From Botryococcus braunii (lineage: Eukaryota > Chlorophyta > Trebouxiophyceae), in contig MVGU01001787.1 in the NCBI GenBank assembly GCA_002005505.1, forward strand, positions 1 to 10,000: a stretch of DNA of 10,000 nucleotides. Direction: 5' to 3'. The notes beneath the pieces are model-generated. The model did no database searches, was not told where the DNA came from, and worked only from the letters and a program-made list of their open reading frames with translations. A program made the translations under genes and the position numbers. Shown here one piece after another: positions 1 to 6,426 of this stretch. Position 1 is the first letter of the stretch, and every line of letters starts with the position of its first letter.

Positions 1-1
1 T

Positions 2-948
2 GCAGCACTAAGCAGCCTCACGGTCCTGTCGCTTTTCATAACAAAATCTAGCAGATCCGAAGAATGGATTGTGACTTGTGCTTTTGTTGGACTAAGCTTG
101 CTGGCAACCATCTTTCTTTATGAGTACCCAGATGTTGCATCCAAGCACATTCAGGTACGCTGTAGTTGCTCTTTATATAATGCTTACGCAGCTATAATTA
201 GATCTTATTGATGGCTTATATGCCTCTCAACTGTTAGAATATTTAAACACAGTGAGCCGAGGGCATTTGAGTCGGCTCTGTGCAGACATGGGAAAGCAAC
301 CATGCATCCTTGCAATTTTGTGCATTTTATGTTGCCATGATTGAAAGACATGCACAGCAAAAGCCAAGTGGTTATCCTTGACTTGCGTGGGCAGTAGCCA
401 AAGCGGCTACGCTCAATGTCCGTCAGAGTTCCTTTACCATCATGGAACACCTGTGATCCCACACCCATTTCTCTCATGGAGCAGGCAATCAATGGCCTTG
501 TGCGGATTTCAACTATGATCCTGGGCATCTATCGACAGCCAGCACTGATGCGGCCGCGTCCGGACAAGCCCCTGAGTGCCCTGATCTTCGTCCAGACATA
601 CGCCCTGCACACTCTAGTTATTGCAACAGCGTTTGTCAAGCTTGGAGCGTGGCAAGCCTTCTTGCCTAATTTGGCAACCTCAGTTTTGATGGTGTTCATT
701 CAAGCTTCAGCTAATCACAAGTACTGCAAGGCTCTGGGGCATGCAAGCACGTTGGATGTCATTCCTCTGGCAGTACTGCCTTCAGCCCTGGATGTTCTTG
801 CGGCCGCTGCTTTCACTCCTGGCCTCACTCCCCCGAATCTGAAGGCCCAGCCTACCTGTGCCAAAAATATTGCTGCTTTGCAGGTGGATTGCCCCCACGG
901 GACGAGTGCCCCCCCTCTCTCTGCATGCATGTGTGCGTGCGTGTGTGC

Positions 949-1017
<69 letters not shown>

Positions 1018-1722
1018 CGCGTGCGCGCGCGTACGCGCAAACATGCCATGCATGTGCGCCATGCATGCCTACACCTTTACCATAGACAAACAGCCCATGT
1101 GCAATGTTTTAGCAACTGCCAAGTTCTTCAGCATTCAGCGTTGCTATGTAAGCTGGGCCTTTCAGGGCCTTTCCCCATGCACAGTTCAGCAAGCGTCTAA
1201 CAACCAGGACGCCTCTGTCTTGTAATGGCAGGACTAACACACCGCAAGTGATCAGCAGCCCCGAACTGCATGACTAACACATGACTAACTGCATGACTAA
1301 CACACCGCAGTGTGATCAGCAGCCCCGAACTGCATGACTAACACATGACTGACTGCATGACACACACACCGCATGTGATCAGCAGCCCCGTAAGCCTTTT
1401 TCGTGCTCTTCCTGCCATCCTCAAGGTATTGTCCCTCGGTTACAACCCCCTGTTGCCTGAACCCAGCCAAGTGATGCCGCTGTTGGCTGTGCAGCTGGTG
1501 GGTAGCTTCCTGACAGACGTCAGCCTGCTGGTGTGGGAGGCGGTGCAACGACGGACCTTCCTCTTGAAAAACAATGCTAGATTGGGGCCAGGCGGAGCGG
1601 GCCTTGCAGCGTCATGGCCTTTAGGGGACGTGCGGGGGGCGCAGCGCTGTGCCTTGGTTGCCCTTTCGTACTTGCCGGCCCTGTGCTTCATATGGCAGAT
1701 CCTCCTCATCTCCGTTGTTTGA
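2..1722 (+). CDS. 3' part of a multi-pass membrane protein gene, three exons, family not recognised
   Basis: Modelled as join(2..154, 398..883, 1426..1722). The frame is already open at the window edge, so the 5' end is missing. Exon 1 ends in CAG|GTACGC. Exon 2 follows a TAG acceptor (alternative AAG at 403) and ends in CAG|GTGGAT. Exon 3 follows a pyrimidine-rich stretch ending CTCAAG. All three exons read in phase 0, so the joins keep the frame. The visible product is 311 residues. Likely membrane segments, judged by eye, lie near residues 1-13, 22-40, 109-131, 136-155, 169-190, 229-250 and 288-310. A basic, proline-containing linker (about 97-108) precedes the third. The protein ends four residues after the hydrophobic motif FIWQILL. 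An integral membrane sensor, transporter or the membrane part of a larger enzyme would all fit; I recognise no family motif and assign no function. The exon 2 boundaries and the start of exon 3 (an upstream CAG at 1385 is out of phase) are the least certain points. Confidence 0.6.
155..397 (+). other. Intron 1 of the membrane protein gene
   Basis: The intron starts GTACGC directly after a CAG codon and ends GGGCAGTAG. The exon 2 frame has an in-frame TAG at 395-397, so the exon cannot begin earlier; AG at 396-397 and at 402-403 both give the required phase 0. The pyrimidine tract before the acceptor is weak. A TTTATATAA stretch near 172 looks like a TATA box but lies inside the intron and is probably chance. 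Confidence 0.5.
951..1015 (+). repeat. (GT)n microsatellite, about 32 units, with Z-DNA-prone flanks
   Basis: This is an uninterrupted GT array. It is preceded by shorter GT/GC runs (929-947) and followed by a perfectly alternating purine-pyrimidine stretch at 1017-1039 containing GCGCGCGCGTACGCGC. Alternating CG and CA/TG runs of this length are the classic sequence requirement for left-handed DNA under supercoiling. It lies inside intron 2. Confidence 0.95.
1231..1390 (+). repeat. 63-64 bp tandem repeat, about 2.5 copies, carrying CTAAC motifs
   Basis: The 16-base core GTGATCAGCAGCCCCG recurs at 1248-1263, 1312-1327 and 1375-1390. The first unit is partial. The units also share GACTAACACACCGCA. 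CTAAC occurs at 1234, 1274, 1285, 1297 and 1338, with a CTGAC variant at 1349. CTAAC is the core of the intron branch-point consensus, and each unit also ends in a CAGCAG that could act as an acceptor. The repeat stops about 35 bases before the chosen exon 3 acceptor. Confidence 0.9.
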
Positions 1723-1759
1723 CGCAGCGGTACGAAGTTTTAGCTAAAATTTAGCATAC

Positions 1760-1833
1760 ATTTATTGCCGTTCCTTCACTTGACTCTATGGACTGAAGTC
1801 TATGGACTAAAATGTGAAGGTACGGTAATAAAT
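1760..1833 (+). repeat. 74-base near-perfect foldback
   Basis: The left arm 1760-1779 (ATTTATTGCCGTTCCTTCAC) pairs with the right arm 1814-1833 over 20 positions. As RNA there would be 18 Watson-Crick pairs, one G-U and one U-U. The 34-base loop contains two copies of TCTATGGACT (1785-1794, 1799-1808). The hairpin starts 38 bases after the stop codon, and its right arm contains AATAAA. It could be a tiny foldback transposon remnant, a precursor-like small-RNA hairpin, or a 3'-end processing structure. Confidence 0.75.
1827..1832 (+). promoter_or_regulatory. Possible poly(A) signal AATAAA
   Basis: This is an exact AATAAA hexamer 105 bases past the TGA of the membrane protein gene, inside the right arm of the 1760-1833 hairpin. 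Hairpin formation in the transcript would bury it. If the organism is a chlorophyte, TGTAA would be expected to matter more. Confidence 0.25.
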
Positions 1834-2104
1834 CTCTCTGTGTTGCGGGAGCTCAACATGGAGAATCCTCCTGCTGAGCTTTTTGAGGGCGACCTTCTGC
1901 ATGAAGGCTTGGATCGGTAATAGGAAGGAATTTTTGGAAACGGGCATGGGCTCCGGCTTGTGTTGTGCACGGTGCCCCAGAGGTACAAGGTCCCACAGGC
2001 GTGTGTCAGTGAGGCACAATGTTCCCCATGCTTGTGCATATGCGAGCTATGTGTTGCCAGACGTGCCCTGGTCATGTGCCAACGTCTTGTCACATGCGCC
2101 CCTG

Positions 2105-2153
2105 GTCATGCAAATGCTGACCACTTTCTATGAGCCTCAGTCATGCAAATGCT
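2105..2153 (+). repeat. Duplicated GTCATGCAAATGCT
   Basis: The 14-base word GTCATGCAAATGCT occurs at 2105-2118 and again at 2140-2153, 35 bases apart. It contains the octamer-like ATGCAAAT. The duplication is exact; any function is unknown. Confidence 0.8.
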
Positions 2154-2165
2154 TGCGTGTTGTCA

Positions 2166-2223
2166 TGACGTCACAGCGTTGCAGTTCACAGATTTCAGTT
2201 CGGACTCAACCTCTCCTGAGTCA
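2166..2223. promoter_or_regulatory. bZIP-type sites TGACGTCA and TGAGTCA
   Basis: TGACGTCA, the full palindromic site bound by many bZIP factors, lies at 2166-2173, and TGAGTCA, the related seven-base form, lies at 2217-2223. They sit just after the ATGCAAAT duplication. The location in a probable 3' UTR argues against a promoter role for the upstream gene, and no clear gene start follows. A single 8-mer is expected about once in six or seven such windows, so this may be chance. Confidence 0.15.
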
Positions 2224-2469
2224 CAAATATTTATGGAGGCATTCCACATCTTGTGTCCTCAAAATGGGGGGGGAGGGGTGGTGACTTTTGCTGTGTCATC
2301 GCGCGGGTATGAAGGTCCCTGGTGTTAGAACTCAGAAAAGTGTGATGCTGGTACAAATTAGAAATATCACCAAGTACCTCATGGAGTGATGGTGTATGCA
2401 GATCATTGTTGGATACTCTGTAATAACCACTACTGTGGTTGCAGTCAACGGGTGAATGTGGTTGTTGGT

Positions 2470-2491
2470 GTTGTTGTTGTTGTTGTTGTTG

Positions 2492-2562
<71 letters not shown>
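2470..2562 (+). repeat. Compound (GTT)8(GT)n microsatellite
   Basis: Eight GTT units (2470-2493) run directly into a pure GT array (2494-2562, about 34 units). Both are on the + strand, so it reads G/T only for 93 bases. It lies in the presumed 3' UTR. Open frames across it are repeat translations. Confidence 0.95.
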
Positions 2563-2563
<1 letters not shown>

Positions 2564-2818
2564 TTACTCTCTGTCGCACAAACAGAGCCTGAAGGCTTTT
2601 TGCCGAGGATGGGGTTCTGGTGACACCTGAGCGATGTGCTGAACTCAATCGCACTGCAGTTTCAGCGTGATTTTTCCACCTGTGAGTGCATGCACGTGGG
2701 GTTGCTGCATGGCTTTGGCTCTGATGGCTTTGAAGCTAAAAGGCTAAAGGCTTTAAGGCTGACCTTTCTTTCCACCTTGTTTGCTGTGGGGATTGCGTTG
2801 ATGCAGCAGGGAGTTCCC

Positions 2819-2823
2819 TGTAA
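2819..2823 (+). promoter_or_regulatory. Possible TGTAA poly(A) signal
   Basis: TGTAA sits in GTTCCCTGTAACAAAGGGG within G/T-rich sequence. In volvocine green algae TGTAA lies roughly 10-20 bases before the cleavage site. Supporting context: the G/T-rich + strand ends soon afterwards and more AT-balanced, repeat-rich sequence begins near 2940. A pentamer alone is weak evidence. Confidence 0.25.
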
Positions 2824-2914
2824 CAAAGGGGCAATGTTGTTTTGTCCTTGGTTTGCCCAAATGGGATTTGCCCAAGGTGAAAGGGAGGTTTGCGCAACTG
2901 GCTAGCATTGCGAG

Positions 2915-2936
2915 TGAGCTGGTGTACACCAGCTCA
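2915..2936. repeat. 22-bp perfect palindrome
   Basis: TGAGCTGGTG|TACACCAGCTCA reads identically on both strands, with no spacer. A perfect 22-bp palindrome is expected by chance about 0.002 times per 10 kb. It sits at the boundary between the presumed 3' UTR and the following gene-poor region. Confidence 0.9.
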
Positions 2937-3030
2937 ACTTAAATCGCCATAACTCAAATTCTGTGGGACTAGTCTCAGTTGATCAAGTGTGCAGAATCTC
3001 TTGAAAGAAAAAGGAAGGAATAGTACATTA

Positions 3031-3112
3031 ACACGTTGGATGAGAGCTGTTCAACATGTCGGTTGAGAGCTGTTAAACACGTCGAATGAGATCTGTTAGA
3101 CACGTTGGATGG
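3031..3112 (+). repeat. 23-bp tandem repeat, about 3.5 copies
   Basis: The units start at 3031, 3054, 3077 and a partial one at 3100. The consensus is ACACGTTGGATGAGAGCTGTT plus two variable bases; copies differ at several positions. ACACGT or ACATGT opens each unit, so an ACGT-type core recurs at 23-base spacing, about two helical turns. Confidence 0.85.
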
Positions 3113-3223
3113 ACGGCAGGTCAGCCGTAAGGGTATCTTTGGGATCCCGGATCGTTCGGACTGTCAACCCTGATGCATTAGTTTCGTGTCGTTGGCATCA
3201 TTTTGTAGGTCCGTTGGCGATAG

Positions 3224-3243
3224 AAAACCAGGCGCCTGGTTTT
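3224..3243. repeat. 20-bp perfect palindrome
   Basis: AAAACCAGGC|GCCTGGTTTT is a perfect inverted repeat without spacer. About 0.01 such sites are expected per 10 kb by chance. It lies 288 bases after the end of the 22-bp palindrome and 90 bases before the 18-bp one. Confidence 0.9.
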
Positions 3244-3332
3244 AGATGTGTGGGGCGCTTGAGTCCAAGGGAAAATGCTCAAACCTTCATCGCTTTGGAA
3301 GGGAAAGGCTCCGCGGAATGTGATATGGCAAG

Positions 3333-3350
3333 AATCACTTCGAAGTGATT
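3333..3350. repeat. 18-bp perfect palindrome
   Basis: AATCACTTC|GAAGTGATT is perfect over 18 bp. Just outside, AG and TTCT continue the symmetry if a GT insertion is allowed. The three palindromes in this area differ in sequence, so they are not copies of one repeat. Confidence 0.9.
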
Positions 3351-3834
3351 GTTCTGCAAGATCCGGGCTGATAGAGTCTCACGCGTGGCAATACAGTACT
3401 GTACTAGTAGAGATGGCTTCAGACTTGTCGATATTAGGCCAACATGATCCTTCATCACCTTTACAGAGGATATGTCAGGCATTTAACTCTTTCTTTTATT
3501 GCCTTGTGGCGTGCACGTTCCACGTGGCAGTTCCTCCACAAAGTAGACTTTGGCCTGATCAGGCGTAATTTTGAGGCATGCACGGCTGAACAGCGCTGCT
3601 CATGGGCTAAAATCGGGGTAGGAAAACGTGGCAGGAACTCTGCCCTATCCCACTTCAGAAAGCGTGCTCTGGGCAATCAAGGTAGCGACATGCATGTGGC
3701 TGCCTTGTCTATATACGTTATGATTCGACAGTCTTGGAATTAAGACTTTTGCAGATCTGGAAAAGTTTGACTTGCAATTCCTACTACTTATGAAACTCAA
3801 GGTGGTGTGATGACTAGGGCATCATCGTCTCTTG

Positions 3835-3918
3835 AAGCCCCCATTGTATGGACATTTACGTAGCTGTATCAGTAACTAAAGCTTCCATTGTATAGACATT
3901 CACGTAGCTGTACCAGTG
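3835..3918 (+). repeat. 44-bp tandem duplication
   Basis: AAGCCCCCATTGTATGGACA (3835) recurs with few changes at 3879. The shared core continues as CATTxACGTAGCTGTAxCAGTG/A. There are about 1.9 copies with roughly 85% identity judged by eye. Confidence 0.8.
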
Positions 3919-3991
3919 AGTTGACTGATCGGGGCTGATTTGCTTTTGAGTTTTGCACGAACTCGGTTTTCAGGCGTAAATTGTCAAACGG

Positions 3992-4040
3992 GAATATCGT
4001 ATGACCACGTAATTACAGAATATCGTAGGAACACGTAGAT
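3992..4040 (+). repeat. 26-bp imperfect tandem duplication
   Basis: GAATATCGTA begins at 3992 and again at 4018, each followed by a CACGTA at matching distance. There are about two copies, diverged in the middle. Confidence 0.6.
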
Positions 4041-4147
4041 ATGAGAACTATGTACTGTGACATTGGGGCATCAAGCTGACGGCATATTTCTCATCCTGAT
4101 GCATAATCATTTCATGAATTGAGGGGTGGTGCGAAAATCAATAAGAA

Positions 4148-4179
4148 AATCTGCAGACACGGACTTGCAGCTGCAGATT
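4148..4179. repeat. Hairpin with 9-bp arms around PstI-like CTGCAG
   Basis: AATCTGCAG (4148-4156) and CTGCAGATT (4171-4179) are exact inverted copies with a 14-base loop. The palindrome CTTCCGGAAG follows at 4185-4194. Confidence 0.6.
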
Positions 4180-4346
4180 GTGGACTTCCGGAAGGACTTT
4201 CGAGTTGCAACTATCGTCAATGACATAAATCTCTGAAGCCAAGACCTTGGCAAGATCTAGGCGTGTATGGCCGTTGCGGGGCGCACAGTCTTTGATGTCC
4301 GCCTTATGATGGTAGCACTAGCGTTAGTTTTTTATTACACTAATAG

Positions 4347-4413
4347 CACTAGCTAGTGTAGATGCACTAGTAGAGTATAGTAGCACGAGCAGTGTAGATG
4401 CACTAGTAGAGTA
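4347..4413 (+). repeat. CACTAG-rich repeats, 23-bp unit copied at 36-bp spacing
   Basis: The 23-base word beginning AGTGTAGATGCACTAGTAGA is identical at 4355-4377 and 4391-4413. The palindrome CACTAGCTAGTG (4347-4358) overlaps the first copy. The surrounding 4310-4440 is built from related CACTAG/AGTAG words, suggesting slippage growth. Confidence 0.8.
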
Positions 4414-4731
4414 GCATGAGTACTGCTGCATACCATATTAAGTTCTAGCTAGAAGCAAACGGCAGTAGTACGACAATACGGCAGTCAAGCTCATGAACGA
4501 GCTCAGTCGTGGTGCAAATGTCAGCTCCACAATTCGATTACCCTGCACGCGCCCTTTGCTCGGCGCATGCGGGGGTTGTCTGTTTCACGCATGAAGGTTC
4601 CACCATGAATATTCCATTCGCTATTGATGACGGATTCACAGGTGCAAAAGCCACAGTACGGACGTGGTGGGCCTCATCAATATGTTCAGGTAGTGTACGG
4701 AATTGAAGGGCCTCGGTTGCATTTGAGGAGT

Positions 4732-5073
4732 TAGGATCCCAAATCAGAGATTGACATTTAATTGTGAGTGGCCCTTAAGCTTCGTACGAATAGAAGCGCT
4801 AGCGTCTATAGGTATGAGTGTACATCCAGCTAGGATCCCAAAACAGCCATGGCATTCGAGTAAGAGGCCAATTATCCGAATAAAAACTCCATATGTACAT
4901 ATGGCGTTTCTAACAAGGGACAGCAAGCTAGCCATATGCCATATGCCTAACCATATGCATGGCCATGTGCATATATGCCATATGCATAGGCATATGGCAT
5001 GTATGGCATCCGAATAGGTGGCCACGTATTCGAATAATCACGCTTTGTATGGGTGCGCATCCAGGGATCCCAA
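4732..5073 (+). repeat. Three diverged copies around GGATCCCAAA
   Basis: GGATCCCAAA occurs near 4734, 4833 and 5065. The last two are also preceded by CATCCAG and a similar GTATG-G-GTG stretch, which suggests a diverged dispersed duplication flanking the CATATG cluster. Identity outside the core is modest. Confidence 0.45.
4889..5000. repeat. CATATG palindrome cluster with long inverted arms
   Basis: CATATG occurs seven times between 4890 and 4996 (4890, 4898, 4933, 4940, 4952, 4979, 4991). CCATATGTACATATGG (4889-4904) is a perfect 16-bp palindrome. Arms 4936-4949 and 4987-5000 are exact 14-bp inverted copies enclosing further self-complementary ATGCAT/GGCC sequence, so the block can form a branched cruciform. 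Because it is nearly self-complementary, open frames of about 90 codons appear on both strands here; I regard these as by-products. Confidence 0.85.
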
Positions 5074-5311
5074 ACCATTCACTATCATATGGGGTCGCGT
5101 ATGATGGCGAATATTCATTAATGTGCAGTTGCTTGCGTTAATATGCATTAATGCAAACAATTATAAGTCAGAAGCTGCTAGGGTCAAGTCGGAAGGCGAA
5201 TGAGAGTAAAGCTCAAGGCAGCAGCTCCAGCTAGAGAGCCCTTGAGGCATCGGTAGTGTTACAGGTTCAGCGTATATACTGGGAACTCCCGCAAGGTCAA
5301 ACTTGTGTGGA

Positions 5312-5402
5312 TTCCCCCCTTTACATCAGACACCAGTCCTTCCTTTCGAGTCGGGAGTCCCGACTCGGGACAGTCCCGATCGTGCCGATGTAAAGGGGGG
5401 AA
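5312..5402. repeat. 91-bp nested foldback element with 16-bp terminal inverted repeats
   Basis: TTCCCCCCTTTACATC (5312-5327) is exactly inverted at 5387-5402. Inside lies a second perfect hairpin, CGAGTCGGGA (5347-5356) / TCCCGACTCG (5358-5367) with a single central base, followed by CGGGAC-AGT-CCCG. Another short hairpin, ACGCGCC-GT-GGCGCGT, follows at 5422-5437. The size and terminal repeats fit a very small non-autonomous foldback or MITE-like element, but I see no target-site duplication at its edges. Confidence 0.8.
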
Positions 5403-5495
5403 CCGCTGCATAGTGGGAGGGACGCGCCGTGGCGCGTGGAGGGGGCACACGCGGCAGGGTCGTGCGTGTGGCAGTGGGGTTTATCATTTTGACAG

Positions 5496-5663
5496 GGTGG
5501 TGACGTATCGTTGCTGTGGCTTGTGTGTGCGGGGGGCGTCTTCGCGCAAGGAAAGGACGCGGCTGTGAACTGTGCATCTGACACGTCTACGTCCTTTTGC
5601 GCCGTCTGCCTGAGGCCTGAGGTCCGGCTGCCGGATAACAGTTACAACAACGGGTGGCGTTAG
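5496..5663 (+). CDS. Candidate exon, possible secretory leader, unknown protein
   Basis: After TTTATCATTTTGACAG, a plausible acceptor, the frame stays open for 55 codons to a TAG at 5661. The start of the translation contains a hydrophobic stretch (VSLLWLVCAGGVFA, residues 4-17) followed by a polar, Cys-containing part (CAVCLRPEVRLPDNSY, residues 35-50). That order would suit a signal peptide or membrane anchor. There is no ATG, so it would have to be an internal or terminal exon. A frame this short is easily random. A GAG|GTCCGG donor inside it would connect in phase with the exon at 5797. Confidence 0.12.
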   Translation, partial: GGDVSLLWLVCAGGVFAQGKDAAVNCASDTSTSFCAVCLRPEVRLPDNSYNNGWR

Positions 5664-5796
5664 CCATGCGGTATACAGGGTTTCCGGAAAGACAATCATT
5701 AATGAGTCCCAATCATTTCTTTATGTCATAGAGTTACCTGAAGACTTACACTGAAGACAATCTCACGTTTTCTCGGGCTGAAATGTGATCTCGCAG

Positions 5797-6426
5797 GAGT
5801 TCACAGTATACGTATGCGTACTGTTCAGTCAGAAACTTCACAGACACGGATATCCCATTGATCGGGCCACAGTAGCCCCAGAGAGGATTAAGCCTCTGTC
5901 TTTAAAGCATCAATCCGATATCCGGGTCTTGGTGAAGGTATGTCTACAGAGGGTGATATGTCTAGATGTATGAATAGATATACACATGTCACTAATCTAG
6001 ATATGCCACATCTGTGAGATAAATATATCTCAAAGATGTAGACTCTTTCTACCTTCATCAATTAATTTGAGATGCGTCATAGCTTAGTATGTACTGCAGC
6101 AATATTGCAGCTTCACAACCTGGCCAGGTTGGCAAACACAGCTCATGGGCTGGTGTCCACAGCCTGGGCTGGTAAGCTGGACGTCTGTGCTGTAACAAGA
6201 TCTGTGCCTAGCTGTAGGCGCCTAGGCATTAGTTCTCTAGAGTTCCGGCTAATCTTTTAAGGATCTTGATCAAGAGGCCACTCATGAGACCATGGTGAAA
6301 GTAATGCCTCGGCACATCACTGTCCGTGCATGGTAAATACATATGTGTTTACACATGCATGGCAGGGGGCTCTGATTGTTGCCGTCTCCTCCAGGCATAA
6401 AAGGTGCACGTCTATTGGTGTCGTAA
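5797..6426 (+). CDS. Candidate three-exon coding segment, product unknown
   Basis: Modelled as join(5797..5937, 6111..6171, 6395..6426). Exon A follows a CGCAG acceptor and ends at AAG|GTATGT, a near-ideal donor. Exon B follows TTGCAG and ends at CTG|GTAAGC. Exon C follows the strong acceptor CCGTCTCCTCCAG and reaches a TAA at 6424. Phases agree at both joins (0, then 1), giving a 77-residue piece open at its 5' side. Exon A translates with RHGYPIDRATVAPERIKP near residues 19-36. I recognise no domain. A 5' exon is not identified, and an alternative start of exon B at the ATG at 6072 is also in phase. The donors are the best evidence; two in-phase joins can arise by chance about one time in nine. 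Confidence 0.22.
6008..6039. repeat. Short hairpin ACATCT-GAGATA / TATCTC-AGATGT
   Basis: Two 6-bp arm segments pair exactly, separated by a 2x2 internal mismatch, with an AATA loop. It sits in the putative intron 5938-6110. A related word, TCTAGAT, surrounds it at 5962-5968 and 5996-6002. Confidence 0.6.
6116..6131. repeat. 16-bp perfect palindrome
   Basis: CAACCTGG|CCAGGTTG is perfect without spacer; about 0.15 such sites are expected per 10 kb. It lies within putative exon B of the 5797-6426 model, which slightly weakens that exon call. Confidence 0.85.
6327..6359. repeat. Near-palindrome centred on ACATATGT
   Basis: TGCATG-GTAAATACATATGTGTTTAC-ACATGCA is self-complementary apart from one bulged base and mismatches next to the centre. 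It lies in the putative intron before the acceptor at 6394. Confidence 0.55.

Larger units (their letters stand above)
884..1425 (+). other. Intron 2 of the membrane protein gene, repeat-laden
   Basis: The intron starts GTGGAT and ends CTCAAG after a clear pyrimidine tract (about 1397-1422). Phase 0 on both sides supports the join. It holds the (GT)n array at 951-1015, a CG/CA alternating stretch at 1017-1039, and a tandem repeat at 1231-1390. The exon 2 frame happens to stay open through the array to 1225, but that extension would be a Cys/Val homopolymer-like translation of (GT)n, so I do not treat it as coding. Confidence 0.5.
1723..2835 (+). other. Probable 3' UTR of the membrane protein gene
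   Basis: From the TGA at 1720-1722 to about 2900 the + strand is T- and G-rich, and no convincing exon interrupts it. Two alternative ends are visible: AATAAA at 1827-1832, about 105 bases after the stop, and TGTAA at 2819-2823, the element used by volvocine green algae. The later end would make a long UTR containing a (GTT)(GT) array. A short exon-like piece at about 1849-1913, followed by GGTAATAG, could instead mean an unrecognised further exon. The extent is inference. Confidence 0.3.
2906..5311. other. Gene-poor, repeat-rich interval
   Basis: I see no gene here that I can defend. The longest ATG-initiated frame not made of a repeat runs 3444-3743 (99 codons, +) and overlaps comparable frames on both strands. 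A few frames of this size are expected by chance in 10 kb, and it shows no recognisable motif. Another weak possibility is an exon starting at ATG 4518 and ending at CAG|GTAGTG (4689). The interval is instead marked by palindromes and short tandem repeats, listed separately. Confidence 0.5.

Noticed and set aside
170..182. TATA-box-like TTTATATAA
   Set aside because: Lies inside intron 1 of the predicted gene, with no transcript start evidence.
205..528. 107-codon minus-strand frame
   Set aside because: Antisense to intron 1 and exon 2 of the better supported + strand gene; no motif.
416..1225. A single 269-codon frame running through the (GT)n array
   Set aside because: The last third is a Cys/Val translation of the microsatellite. 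The frame is explained by exon 2 ending at CAG|GTGGAT (883) and reading on into the intron.
1841..1915. Exon-like piece after the stop codon ending at CGG|TAATAG
   Set aside because: Short, weak acceptor, and downstream of an in-frame stop. Kept only as a caveat in the 3' UTR entry.
3031..3112. CRISPR-like array
   Set aside because: Units are contiguous without unique spacers and the DNA is eukaryotic; this is an ordinary tandem repeat.
3444..3743. 99-codon ATG frame on the + strand
   Set aside because: Frames of this size are expected a few times per 10 kb by chance, and competing frames overlap on both strands. No recognisable domain; mentioned only in the interval note.
4744..5025. Overlapping ~90-codon frames on both strands
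   Set aside because: They arise from the self-complementary CATATG block, which reads similarly on both strands.
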